64,000 nucleotides of DNA from Flavihumibacter fluvii. GTDB taxonomy: Bacteria; Bacteroidota; Bacteroidia; Chitinophagales; Chitinophagaceae. The notes beneath the pieces are model-generated. The model saw nothing but the letters and a program-made list of their open reading frames with translations. It did no database searches and was not told the DNA's origin. This document shows, in pieces, positions 41,817 to 50,320 of the stretch. Each line of letters opens with the position of its first letter. The first letter of the stretch is position 1. Position numbers and translations under genes: made by a program. The stretch covers positions 3,248,001 through 3,312,000 of the forward strand of contig NZ_CP092333.1 of NCBI RefSeq assembly GCF_018595675.2. The letters are read 5' to 3'.

Positions 41817-43283
41817 TTAATCCCTGTAGTTTAAAGCTGGTTTCCGGTCTCCTAAAAGTGGTGTATAGATAAATCCTTCACCCCTGCTTTGATCGAATTC
41901 GGCTTTTGCTTTTTGGACCAGGCTGGCATCCTGGAAAAGGTCAATACCAGTTAATGTCATTGCTTTTGCGGCAACCATCATTCCTTTCGTGCCAATTTCA
42001 GTTCCGCCACAGGCAACCGCCTGCCAACTATGCGCTGGAGTTCCGGGCACCCAGGTAGCAGCACCCATTCCAACTGTAGGAACCGTCCAGCTTACATCAC
42101 CTACATCAGTAGAGCCCATTGGCGCATTGGTAATTTTCACCAGGGGATTTACCTGGCCGGCTTTTTCAATTGGCGGGCTTTTATACCCAATGGTAGCCTG
42201 GATTTTTTTGGCAAATTCTATTTCCGCTTCAGTATACTTCACACCACCAACTTTCTCAAGGTTTTGTTGCATTGCCGCAGCCAGGGTGTTATTTAACAGG
42301 AGGTCGTATGTACCACCAATGATTTCAAAATCAGCTTTCGTTTCAGTTCCCATAGCTGCACCCTGGGCGGCTTTAATAACACGATCGAATAATTGTTTTA
42401 CGACTTCCCGGCTGGGATGCCTTACATAATAATATACTTCAGCAAAATCAGGAACTACATTTGGCGCTTTACCGCCATTGGTAATTACATAATGGATACG
42501 CGCATCAGTAGGGATATGTTCACGCATCATGTTCACCATATTATCCATGGCTTCAACTGCATCCAGCGAAGACCGGCCTTTTTCAGGGGAAGCTGAGGCA
42601 TGTGCTGAAGTACCATAGAACCTGAACTTGGCTGATTTGTTGGCCAGTACGCCATCAAATTTAGTATCGTTTTCATCACCCGGATGCCAATGGATCACAG
42701 CATCAACATCATTAAATAATCCGGCCCTGACCATGTACACTTTCCCGGATCCACCTTCTTCAGCAGGAGTTCCATAAACGCGAATAGTCCCCTTCCATTT
42801 ATACTGATCTATCAATTGTTTTAACTCAATGCCTGCTGCAACGGAAGCAGTGCCAAACAAATGGTGGCCGCAGCCATGCCCGGCATTCTTTCCTGCAATA
42901 GGTGATTTCTCGGGTACTGCTTGTTGTGAGAGTCCGGGTAATGCATCATATTCTGCCAGGATACCGATGATCGGATGCCCGCTGCCGTAACTGGCCACAA
43001 AAGCAGTAGGAATACCTGCAACACCAGGCTCCACGGTAAACCCCTTATCTTTTAAAGTTTGTTGTAAGAGCGCTGAACTTTTCTCTTCCTTATAGCCCAT
43101 TTCAGCATATTCCCAGATCTGAAGGGCGATGGTCTTATAGCTGTTATATTGCGCTGCAATATCCTGCTGGGCCTGCTGCTTCCAGTTGTTTACATTTGAA
43201 AGAGAATTTTTCTTTTGGGCATTGGTAACAGACAACAACGAACAAAAAATTAACGTGGTAAAAATTCGGAAAGTATATACCAT
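41817..43283 (-). CDS. M20 family amidohydrolase (AbgB-like), exported
   Basis: A 488-residue zinc hydrolase similar to p-aminobenzoyl-glutamate hydrolase subunit B and related amidohydrolases. It has a signal peptide (MVYTFRIFTTLIFCSLLSVTNAQ). Metal-site and catalytic segments are present: AEYDALPGLSQ, NAGHGCGHHLFG, GTPAEEGGSGK with the catalytic Glu pair, VIHWHPGD, and a C-terminal STDVGDVSW. A dimerisation lid lies between. Substrate is uncertain (N-acyl or peptide amides). The start at 43283 follows an in-frame earlier ATG (43304) and gives the better signal peptide. Divergent from the alpha/beta hydrolase gene. Confidence 0.92.
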   Translation of the reverse strand: MVYTFRIFTTLIFCSLLSVTNAQKKNSLSNVNNWKQQAQQDIAAQYNSYKTIALQIWEYAEMGYKEEKSSALLQQTLKDKGFTVEPGVAGIPTAFVASYGSGHPIIGILAEYDALPGLSQQAVPEKSPIAGKNAGHGCGHHLFGTASVAAGIELKQLIDQYKWKGTIRVYGTPAEEGGSGKVYMVRAGLFNDVDAVIHWHPGDENDTKFDGVLANKSAKFRFYGTSAHASASPEKGRSSLDAVEAMDNMVNMMREHIPTDARIHYVITNGGKAPNVVPDFAEVYYYVRHPSREVVKQLFDRVIKAAQGAAMGTETKADFEIIGGTYDLLLNNTLAAAMQQNLEKVGGVKYTEAEIEFAKKIQATIGYKSPPIEKAGQVNPLVKITNAPMGSTDVGDVSWTVPTVGMGAATWVPGTPAHSWQAVACGGTEIGTKGMMVAAKAMTLTGIDLFQDASLVQKAKAEFDQSRGEGFIYTPLLGDRKPALNYRD

Positions 43284-43316
43284 TTTACATAGTTGATTGT
43301 ACAATTTAGGGTATTT

Positions 43317-44165
43317 ATGAAAAAATCAATACGGATAGCAATGCTCATCCTTGGTGGCTGGCTTATTTTTGCGCAGGGCTGCATGACCTTCCGAATCTCT
43401 GATAAAAAAGCTATTGGCAGTTTTGCTAAAGAGGGAATTACATTATCAGCAAGTACAAAGCACCTAAACGGGCATACCATTCACTATGTACAAACAGGTG
43501 CTGATAGTTTGCCCACCCTGGTGTTTATTCATGGAACTCCCGGCAGCTGGTCGGCCTTCGAACCCTACCTGCGTGACAGCTTATTATTGACAAAATTCAG
43601 GCTGGTCAGTTTCGATCGGCCAGGTTTTGGGTATAGTGATTTTGGCGATGCTATGCACCTTCATGATCAATCGGCCATAATAGGCCCGGTGATACAATCA
43701 TTAAAGAATGGACAACCATTATGGCTGGTTGGCCATTCTTTAGGAGGCCCGATGATCTTAGAACTGGAAATAGATTATCCCGGCCTCGCAACAGGATTAG
43801 TGTTGATTGCAGGCAGTATTGATCCTGCAGCTGAGAAACCGGAAAAATGGCGCAAGATATTATTCAAGACCCCACTCAATTATTTGGTACCCGGCGCTAT
43901 GCGCCCGTCAAACAGGGAATTATGGTACCTCAAGGAAGACCTGTATACACTTGCGCCATCGCTTCACAAGATAACATGCCCGGTATATTTTATTCATGGC
44001 ACAAAGGATACCTGGGTACCACCTGTAAATGTAGCTTATGGATTAAAGCATTTAACGAACGTACCCAGAAAGGATACGCTTTGGTTAGATGGCAACCATT
44101 TTATACCATGGATAAAATTCGATAGTATCAGAAATTACCTGATGGATAAGTGCAACGGAAAATAA
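43317..44165 (+). CDS. Alpha/beta hydrolase, likely lipoprotein
   Basis: A 282-residue hydrolase. The N-terminus (IAMLILGGWLIFAQGCMTF) looks like a lipoprotein signal with Cys at about residue 22, though the lipobox is not ideal. The fold signatures are clear: oxyanion loop FIHGTPGSWSAF, nucleophile elbow VGHSLGGPM, acid in IHGTKDTWVPP, and catalytic His in GNHFIPW. Substrate unknown; members act on esters, amides or epoxides. It starts 33 bp from the divergent M20 gene start; a shared regulatory zone is likely. Confidence 0.9.
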   Translation: MKKSIRIAMLILGGWLIFAQGCMTFRISDKKAIGSFAKEGITLSASTKHLNGHTIHYVQTGADSLPTLVFIHGTPGSWSAFEPYLRDSLLLTKFRLVSFDRPGFGYSDFGDAMHLHDQSAIIGPVIQSLKNGQPLWLVGHSLGGPMILELEIDYPGLATGLVLIAGSIDPAAEKPEKWRKILFKTPLNYLVPGAMRPSNRELWYLKEDLYTLAPSLHKITCPVYFIHGTKDTWVPPVNVAYGLKHLTNVPRKDTLWLDGNHFIPWIKFDSIRNYLMDKCNGK

Positions 44166-44239
44166 ACTGGTATTGTCAATATACCTTGTTACCGTTTACT
44201 GCAGTAGACACTACCAGCCACTTTATTAAACATCAATTA

Positions 44240-44704
44240 ATGAAAAATAAAATTTTCAATGGCCGTGCCATTGTCATCATCGCAAGTACTCTGATTATCC
44301 TGACTGCATGTTCAAAAGATAATAATACCAGGGAGAAATCATATAGCTTAACTGCCAATGGAACATCCGGTGTTACAGGACAGGTAAGGATTACAGAGAT
44401 TCAGGGGAAAAAATTCAATCTTACTGTAGACCTGAATAAATCGATCAAGGATACTTTACATATTGTAAAAGTTTACAGCGGAAGGGTAAATTCAGAGGGT
44501 GATTTACTGATCGATATGGGTACGGTAAAAGGTACAGGAAGTAACCTAAGCCTGTCTAAAACACAGATCGATTCTGTTTTAATCAATGGACAAAATAAAT
44601 ACTTCACCTATGACAGCCTGGTTAATTACAATGCTTATGTAAAAGTGCTGCATAGTGCATTCAGGCCTGACAGTGTTTTAACAAAAGGTAATATCGGAAA
44701 GTAA
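44240..44704 (+). CDS. Lipoprotein of unknown function
   Basis: A 154-residue protein with a clear lipoprotein signal (IIASTLIILTACSKDN; Cys at about residue 24). The rest is predicted to be beta-rich, with VRITEIQGKKFNLTVDLNKS and VYSGRVNSEGDLLIDMG, an arrangement like CHRD-type or other small extracytoplasmic beta domains in Bacteroidota, but I cannot assign it. The start at 44240 is chosen because upstream codons precede the signal peptide with an unlikely N-terminal stretch. It is 74 bp after the alpha/beta hydrolase gene. Confidence 0.75.
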   Translation: MKNKIFNGRAIVIIASTLIILTACSKDNNTREKSYSLTANGTSGVTGQVRITEIQGKKFNLTVDLNKSIKDTLHIVKVYSGRVNSEGDLLIDMGTVKGTGSNLSLSKTQIDSVLINGQNKYFTYDSLVNYNAYVKVLHSAFRPDSVLTKGNIGK

Positions 44705-44720
44705 ATTATGCAACAACAGG

Positions 44721-44749
44721 ATTGCCCGCCGGTAGAAATGGCGGGCAAT
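44721..44749. terminator. Hairpin between convergent genes
   Basis: A perfect 10-bp stem (ATTGCCCGCC 44721-44730 with GGCGGGCAAT 44740-44749) around a 9-nt loop lies between the lipoprotein gene and the TonB-dependent receptor gene. No T tract on either side, so its strength as a terminator is unsure. Confidence 0.5.
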
Positions 44750-44764
44750 CCTAATTGTAATTAA

Positions 44765-47353
44765 TTATTGATCCATCTGCATACCTTCTCCACCGCCACC
44801 TTTCATGTTCTTCTTTTTGAATAGGGACATATCGATCTTACCAAACTTGTACGCCAGGTTTAACCGAACCATTTGCGGATCACGAACACGGTAGTTATTC
44901 TGGGTGAAATATTCATTGTAAGAATACTGTTCCATTTTCCTGGTGCGGAGGATATCATTGAAGCTTAATGTTGCAGACAATGCATTGTTCTTCAGGAAAC
45001 TTTTCTTGATGGCAATATCTATACCATAGTTCGCTTTAATATAACCCTGTGATGCACTCTGGGCTTGCATCATTGGAGGACCAAAACCCTGATTCTGGCT
45101 TATTGGAAGGTTTGTTTTCGACTGGAAAGTACCGCTTAATTGGATATTAAAATTCTTTGGCATTTTAAATGTATTATTCCACTTAGCGAACACACTCCAC
45201 ATATCATCGGCTGAAGCCGACTTGGTGTCATCAGTGTTTATCTTGCTATTATACAGGTTCACGTTAGTCGTCATATCCCACCATTTGGCCAGTGGGTTTA
45301 TTGAGGTAAGTTCAATACCAAAGCTCCTGCTGTTATTGGCATTGATAAAGCTGTTTACCAGGACATCCCTGTTTAGTACATTGTCATACTCAATTTCCTG
45401 GTAGCGGGTAATCAGGTTATCGGTGTACTTGTAATAGGTAGAGGCCATGATACTGTTATTGCCAGGCAATGTTTTGGAATAGGTCAATTCCATTGATTGC
45501 GTGAATTCAGGAACGAGGTCCGGATTACCACGGGTAATATTCAAAGGATCTGTATAATCCGTAAACGGAATCAACTGAAAGAAATTTGGCCTGTTGATCC
45601 TGCGGCTGTAACTTAATTGTAACTGCTGGTCATTTTTCAGCTTCTGGTTCAATGAAACAGAAGGAAACAAACTTACCGGGAATTGATTTGTGAATTTTTC
45701 ACCAGTGTTGGTCTTCTCACCTTCATAGGAAGAACTTTCCGCCCGCAGGCCTAGCTGGTAACCAAAATTCTTTATTGTATTGGAAACGGAAACATAGGCT
45801 GCATATACATTATCTGAATTCTTATAGTTTGTGCTGGCATCAGGAACAAGTTCAAAATCACCTGTTCCTTTATTAATCAAATAATTATAAATATTGCTTT
45901 CAGTGGCCCTGAGTTGTGCCCTGAGACCGGTTTCCACTTTCAGTTTACCTTTAATAGGCTGCACATAATCTGTTTGAATGGTAACGAACTGATTTCTGCC
46001 ATCACTTGCCAGTTTTTGTTCCTGGTAATCAGTAATCGCACCTTCCTTAGCTGCAAAATAATCTGTATGGTACAAGGAATTGGATTCCATCTTACCCCCG
46101 AAGTAATTGATGTCGGCAGTAAGTTCCTGGCCATCCTTAGGGAACAATTGTTTCAATCCCATTGAAAGACCGGTACCGTTAAACACCCTGGTCCCTGTAG
46201 TTGTTCTTTCGTAATAACCATGAGTTGTTCCACTTTCATACAATGAATCAACTGATGTTGCAATAAAATCATTCGGTTTAAATTCACCACGGACTTTTAC
46301 TGCACCAACTGAGATGGTAGTTCTGTTAGTGGCGAAATAATCAAATCCCACCCTGCCAAACATGAACTGGCCATTATTGCGGTTAGTATTGGTCTGGAAA
46401 ATGCTGGTTTCGGGAACCTGGTCGAAGTTATCACGTGTGGTGTTACCTTCTCCCCTTCCTTTGTTCTGGTTGAGATTGGCACTTATCGAAAAATTGAATT
46501 TTTGCTGACGGATACTTAAATCACCGCCACCACTTACGGCACCATACTTATCAACACCGGCTTGCACCGTACCATTATAACCAGACTTTTTATTCTTTTT
46601 GAGTACAATATTCAGGATACCAGCATTACCACCAGATGCATCATATTTTGCCGATGGATTGGTGATCACCTCAATGGATTCAATTGTGTTGGCAGGAATC
46701 TGATCTAAGGTAAGTGTGGTGGGGCGACCATCCAGAAATAATGTGGGCTGCGCATTCCGCATAGTAACATTTCCATCAATATCCACTTGTACGGACGGTA
46801 CGTTTTTCATTACGTCTATTGCGGTCCCCCCGGCACTTACCAGGTCTTTATCAACACTGAATATTTTCTTTTCGCCATCCATCCTGACCAATGGCTTACT
46901 GGCTGTTACAGTAACATTGGCCAGTTGCTTAATATCTTTTTTGAGTGTAATATTACCCAGGTCCTTGATTAAGCCACCACCCATTCCGAACATGACCGGT
47001 TGGTCGATGGGCGTGTATTCAAGTGATGAGATCTTCAGTTTCATGGGTCCGCCCAAAGGAATATCTGCAAAATTGAAATCACCGTTTGCCTTGGTGGATA
47101 AACCGGAAACCAGGACATCCTTCGATTTCTTGGAGGTACTATCCCTGGTCGTTCTCATCAACAGGACAGAAACATCAGGCAGTGGTTTACCATCGCTGTC
47201 CACAATCTTTCCATATACCTGTGCAGTTACCCCTGCAGGCATTCCGCCGGGAGGCATATTGCCAGCCGGCATTTTACCAGGTTGGGCACCAGCCTGGGCA
47301 AAACTGCCGAAACTGATTAGAATTGTGGTGAGGATGAATAATAAACGTTTCAT
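44765..47353 (-). CDS. TonB-dependent receptor, outer-membrane beta-barrel family
   Basis: An 862-residue outer-membrane receptor with signal peptide (MKRLLFILTTILISFGSFAQ), a Met/Pro/Gly-rich linker (GKMPAGNMPPGGMPAG), a carboxypeptidase-D-like domain (VYGKIVDSDGKPLPDVSVLL), a plug (DVMKNVPSVQVDIDGNVTMR; NPSAKYDASGGNAGILNIVL) and a barrel of the OMP_b-brl_3 type ending in LNLAYKFGKIDMS. This is not a SusC. The cargo is unknown. It lies 82 bp after a LytS/LytTR pair on the same strand and has a TAGTTTTG element upstream. The start at 47353 gives the signal peptide; an ATG at 47374 lies in the promoter. Confidence 0.92.
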   Translation of the reverse strand: MKRLLFILTTILISFGSFAQAGAQPGKMPAGNMPPGGMPAGVTAQVYGKIVDSDGKPLPDVSVLLMRTTRDSTSKKSKDVLVSGLSTKANGDFNFADIPLGGPMKLKISSLEYTPIDQPVMFGMGGGLIKDLGNITLKKDIKQLANVTVTASKPLVRMDGEKKIFSVDKDLVSAGGTAIDVMKNVPSVQVDIDGNVTMRNAQPTLFLDGRPTTLTLDQIPANTIESIEVITNPSAKYDASGGNAGILNIVLKKNKKSGYNGTVQAGVDKYGAVSGGGDLSIRQQKFNFSISANLNQNKGRGEGNTTRDNFDQVPETSIFQTNTNRNNGQFMFGRVGFDYFATNRTTISVGAVKVRGEFKPNDFIATSVDSLYESGTTHGYYERTTTGTRVFNGTGLSMGLKQLFPKDGQELTADINYFGGKMESNSLYHTDYFAAKEGAITDYQEQKLASDGRNQFVTIQTDYVQPIKGKLKVETGLRAQLRATESNIYNYLINKGTGDFELVPDASTNYKNSDNVYAAYVSVSNTIKNFGYQLGLRAESSSYEGEKTNTGEKFTNQFPVSLFPSVSLNQKLKNDQQLQLSYSRRINRPNFFQLIPFTDYTDPLNITRGNPDLVPEFTQSMELTYSKTLPGNNSIMASTYYKYTDNLITRYQEIEYDNVLNRDVLVNSFINANNSRSFGIELTSINPLAKWWDMTTNVNLYNSKINTDDTKSASADDMWSVFAKWNNTFKMPKNFNIQLSGTFQSKTNLPISQNQGFGPPMMQAQSASQGYIKANYGIDIAIKKSFLKNNALSATLSFNDILRTRKMEQYSYNEYFTQNNYRVRDPQMVRLNLAYKFGKIDMSLFKKKNMKGGGGEGMQMDQ

Positions 47354-47371
47354 GGAATAAATATTATTCAC

Positions 47372-47379
47372 CAAAACTA
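47372..47379 (-). promoter_or_regulatory. -7 element of TonB-dependent receptor gene
   Basis: On the minus strand TAGTTTTG matches TAnnTTTG 18 bp before the ATG at 47353, giving the receptor gene its own promoter, possibly the target of the adjacent response regulator. Confidence 0.5.
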
Positions 47380-47434
47380 GGTTGCAAAAAGGCGGTAAAT
47401 GGAGAAATGAGATGATCCGGCAAAAAGATGCGAC

Positions 47435-48148
47435 TTAAATGGACCTTCCGGTAATCAGTGTAATGGTATCCCGGTAATTTTCGCCCACCGGGATTTCCAT
47501 TGTACCAATGAAAATGCTGTTCTTACGTATGGCTGTAACTTGCGCTTTTGAAATAATAAAGGATTTGTGGACCCTTAGGAAACGGTCCTGCGGCAGGCTT
47601 TCTTCCAGGGATTTCATACTCATGCGCGTAACCACCGGTTTTGTGGAGCTTTTCAAGTGGATCTTAACATAATCTTTAAGAGATTCGATCCACAATATAT
47701 CGTTGAACATTACTTTAAGCAGGCTATAGTCAACATTCACAAAGAAATAATCGGCCGTGGGTTCATTCACTGTTCCATTTTTCGCCAACCGCAATTCGAA
47801 TAATTCACGAGCTTTGTGACAGGCTTTGATAAAGCGGTCAAGCGAAACAGGTTTTACCAGGTAGTCCACAACATCAAGGGTATATCCTTCCAGTGCATAT
47901 TTTTCATATGCAGTGATCAGGATAAACAGTGGCTTTTGAGCCAGGCTTTGGATAAATTGAAGGCCGGTAAGTCCAGGCATCTGTATATCCAAAAAAACCA
48001 GGTCGATGCGGTTTTCCTCGATCACTTTCATGGCCTGCAAAGGATTCTCGCAGGCTGCCACCAAATTCAGGAAAGGCACTTTACTGATATTATCTTCCAG
48101 TAATTCAAGTGCGAGCGGTTCGTCGTCAATGGCAATACAATTCAGCAT
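47435..48148 (-). CDS. LytTR-family response regulator
   Basis: A 237-residue DNA-binding regulator. The receiver domain has IDDEPLALELL, the phospho-acceptor Asp in LVFLDIQMPGLTGLQF and the conserved Lys in VVDYLVKPVSLDRF. The C-terminal LytTR domain (LWIESLKDYVKIHLKSSTK; FLRVHKSFIISKAQVTAI) binds DNA. Its ATG overlaps the histidine kinase stop by one base, so the two are translated together. The downstream TonB-dependent receptor is a likely target, by position only. Confidence 0.94.
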   Translation of the reverse strand: MLNCIAIDDEPLALELLEDNISKVPFLNLVAACENPLQAMKVIEENRIDLVFLDIQMPGLTGLQFIQSLAQKPLFILITAYEKYALEGYTLDVVDYLVKPVSLDRFIKACHKARELFELRLAKNGTVNEPTADYFFVNVDYSLLKVMFNDILWIESLKDYVKIHLKSSTKPVVTRMSMKSLEESLPQDRFLRVHKSFIISKAQVTAIRKNSIFIGTMEIPVGENYRDTITLITGRSI

Positions 48149-49188
48149 CAGGATAATTTTACATGTAGTATAACTGTAAACCAGCCATCATTTTTCTGCA
48201 CATTCAGTATATGGTTTTTACCATACAAGAGGTTTAGTCTCCGCTTTACATTAGTCAATCCAATTCCGGATGTTTTGTCCTTTACTTCCTGGCTGTCTTC
48301 TGCGTAACGGTTCTTTACAATGAATTCCAGGTTATTGTTTTTTGCGACTAATTCAATATCAATAACAGGTTGGTCGATCATTCCGGTCCCATGTTTAAAA
48401 GCATTTTCCACGAATGGGATTAATAACATGGGCTCAATTTCATAGCTCCGGTCAACTTGTGAAAAATTGGTATGGATCTGTACATTTTTACTGATCCTCT
48501 GTTTCTGGAGGTCGATATAACTGTCGAGGTAATCGATTTCTTTTTCCAGTGAAACTTTTTCACCATCTACATCGTAAAGCATGTACCGCATCAGGGAGGA
48601 AAGTTTAATCAGGGATGGCTCAAGCAGGTCTGATTTCTTCCTGGCAAGGGCAACCATATTATTCAGTACGTTGAACATGAAATGCGGACTCACCTGGGAG
48701 CGCAGCAGGGACAATTCAGTCTTCAGGTTCTCATTGATTTTCTCATCGGCCAGTTTTTCTGCCCGTATCCAGTCAATTCCCATCCGCACGGCGGTACTGG
48801 TTGCCAGCATAAAAAGAAAGATGAAGAAGGTGAACAAGATATGGCCCCGCCAGTTAAAATGGTCATGATCCCTAAAGAGCACACTATTCATCCAGCCAAT
48901 ACCCACATAAAGTATAAATAAAGCGACCTGAACCAATGCAAAAGCGGCAAACCGTTTCCTGTTAAAGATCCGGGGTACCAGTACAATGAAGTTCAGGTAG
49001 AAATACACTACCCAAAACAAGTTATTAATAATGTAATACCGGCTCACCCAGGAACCGGTATCTGCTTTACCGGTACTCTGTTGCGGAGCATTAGGACGTA
49101 ACAGGAAGGGCAGGGAAAAAAGCACCAACCAGGCCACTACCTGCAGCAATACCCTCACCCATTTCCTGTCTAACAGGTTATTACTCAT
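48148..49188 (-). CDS. LytS/YehU-type sensor histidine kinase
   Basis: A 346-residue membrane kinase. The N-terminus has about four membrane helices (up to about residue 145), without a separate periplasmic sensor domain. The His_kinase box is SQVSPHFMFNVLNNMVALAR, and the ATP-binding part shows LIPFVENAFKHG and GIGLTNVKRRLNLLYG. It pairs with the LytTR regulator whose gene overlaps its stop. The signal is unknown; such kinases may sense membrane or quinone state. Confidence 0.94.
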   Translation of the reverse strand: MSNNLLDRKWVRVLLQVVAWLVLFSLPFLLRPNAPQQSTGKADTGSWVSRYYIINNLFWVVYFYLNFIVLVPRIFNRKRFAAFALVQVALFILYVGIGWMNSVLFRDHDHFNWRGHILFTFFIFLFMLATSTAVRMGIDWIRAEKLADEKINENLKTELSLLRSQVSPHFMFNVLNNMVALARKKSDLLEPSLIKLSSLMRYMLYDVDGEKVSLEKEIDYLDSYIDLQKQRISKNVQIHTNFSQVDRSYEIEPMLLIPFVENAFKHGTGMIDQPVIDIELVAKNNNLEFIVKNRYAEDSQEVKDKTSGIGLTNVKRRLNLLYGKNHILNVQKNDGWFTVILHVKLS

Positions 49189-49282
49189 GATCGAAAATTA
49201 GTGCTTTTAGCCATTAACTTATCCAGAAGCCCCAAAAATGCGCCCAACTGGCAATTTTCAGCGATGAGACAGGGGATGTTGC

Positions 49283-49305
49283 AGCGAGCAGGAAGCAGGG
49301 CTCGC
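49283..49305 (+). repeat. Heptamer tandem repeat, copy C
   Basis: AGCGAGC and AGGAAGC follow each other, then AGGGCTCGC breaks the period by two bases. Same family as at 3481, 3741 and 49460. Confidence 0.4.
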
Positions 49306-49423
49306 AGGAAATGGTAATCCGTCAGGAAACTTTGGGATACTAATATTGTATTCTTATTGATTTGAAAGCTTTCTAATACGCTTATGCAGTATTATACCGG
49401 CATTATTATCACCCATCTAGCGA

Positions 49424-49463
49424 ATAAAAAAAGCAGGGCTGCCGGATATCGGTGGCCCTGCTT
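49424..49463 (-). terminator. Terminator after AIM24 gene
   Basis: On the minus strand a 9-bp stem (AAGCAGGGC 49431-49439 with GCCCTGCTT 49454-49462) with a partly paired inner loop is followed by seven T. It ends the efflux-AIM24 transcript. One arm is built from the heptamer repeat sequence. Confidence 0.85.
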
Positions 49464-49487
49464 ACTGCTTCCTGCTTACTGCTCACT
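49460..49487 (-). repeat. Heptamer tandem repeat, copy D
   Basis: Four exact-length 7-bp units: on the minus strand AGTGAGC, AGTAAGC, AGGAAGC, AGTAAGC. It overlaps the terminator stem and ends three bases before the AIM24 stop codon. Confidence 0.65.
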
Positions 49488-49490
49488 CAC

Positions 49491-50285
49491 CTACCATCCA
49501 TCACCATCCAGCACATTTCCCAATCCGCCCAGGATTCCGCCTTCTTCTTTCCTGTTGGTGGTGCCATATTGCAAGATGCGGCTGGCGAGCCGGCTGATGG
49601 GTAAGGTCTGGATCCACACGGTACCCGGACCGCGGAGTGTGGCAAAGAATAAACCTTCACCACCAAAAATTGTATTTCGGATACCGCCTACATACTGGAT
49701 ATCGAAATCGATAGTTTGGGTATAGGCTACCACACAACCTGTATCAAGCTTAAGAACTTCACCAGGCTGCAGGTCACGGGCAAAAACATGTCCGCCTGCG
49801 TGCACAAAAGCCATGCCATCACCTTCCAGTTTTTGCATAATGAAACCTTCACCACCAAAAATACCGGTACCCAGTTTTTTCTGTAAGGCAATCCCGACAC
49901 TTACCCCCTTCGCAGCACAAAGGAAGGCGTCTTTCTGGCAGATTACCCTGCCACCCAATTGAAGCAGGTCGAGCGGAATTATTTTTCCGGGATAGGGAGA
50001 GGCAAAGCTGACCCTTTTCTTTCCTTGAGCCATATTGGTGAAGGTGGTCATGAACAAGCTTTCACCCGTTAATACCCGCTTACCCGCGCTGACCAATTTT
50101 CCCAACAGGCCACCTGTCTGTTGTTTGGAACCATCCCCGAAAATGGTGGCCATTTGTACACCATCGTCCATCATCATAAAACTGCCGCTTTCTGCTACTG
50201 CAGTCTCATTGGGATCGAGTTCAACTTCTACGTACTGCATTTCCTCACCATAAATGCGATAGTCTATTTCATGATTACTTCTCAT
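49491..50285 (-). CDS. AIM24/TIGR00266 family protein
   Basis: A 264-residue protein of the AIM24 (TIGR00266) family, with repeated beta-prism-like segments rich in Gly: [60 protein letters not shown] and [20 protein letters not shown]. No signal peptide. The function in bacteria is not established; the family is named for a mitochondrial inner-membrane protein. It follows the RND gene by 35 bp on the same strand, so it is likely the last gene of the efflux transcript. Confidence 0.92.
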   Translation of the reverse strand: MRSNHEIDYRIYGEEMQYVEVELDPNETAVAESGSFMMMDDGVQMATIFGDGSKQQTGGLLGKLVSAGKRVLTGESLFMTTFTNMAQGKKRVSFASPYPGKIIPLDLLQLGGRVICQKDAFLCAAKGVSVGIALQKKLGTGIFGGEGFIMQKLEGDGMAFVHAGGHVFARDLQPGEVLKLDTGCVVAYTQTIDFDIQYVGGIRNTIFGGEGLFFATLRGPGTVWIQTLPISRLASRILQYGTTNRKEEGGILGGLGNVLDGDGW

Positions 50286-50320
50286 GGATAAAAAATTTAT
50301 TGTCTAAAATACTATCCTTT

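Larger units (their letters stand above)
49189..49490. other. Gap with heptamer repeats and terminator
   Basis: About 300 bp without a gene between the kinase start and the AIM24 stop. It contains two stretches of 7-bp repeat (49283-49305 and 49460-49487) and the AIM24 terminator (49424-49463). The remainder is AT-rich and shows no promoter for the kinase that I can call. Confidence 0.5.
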
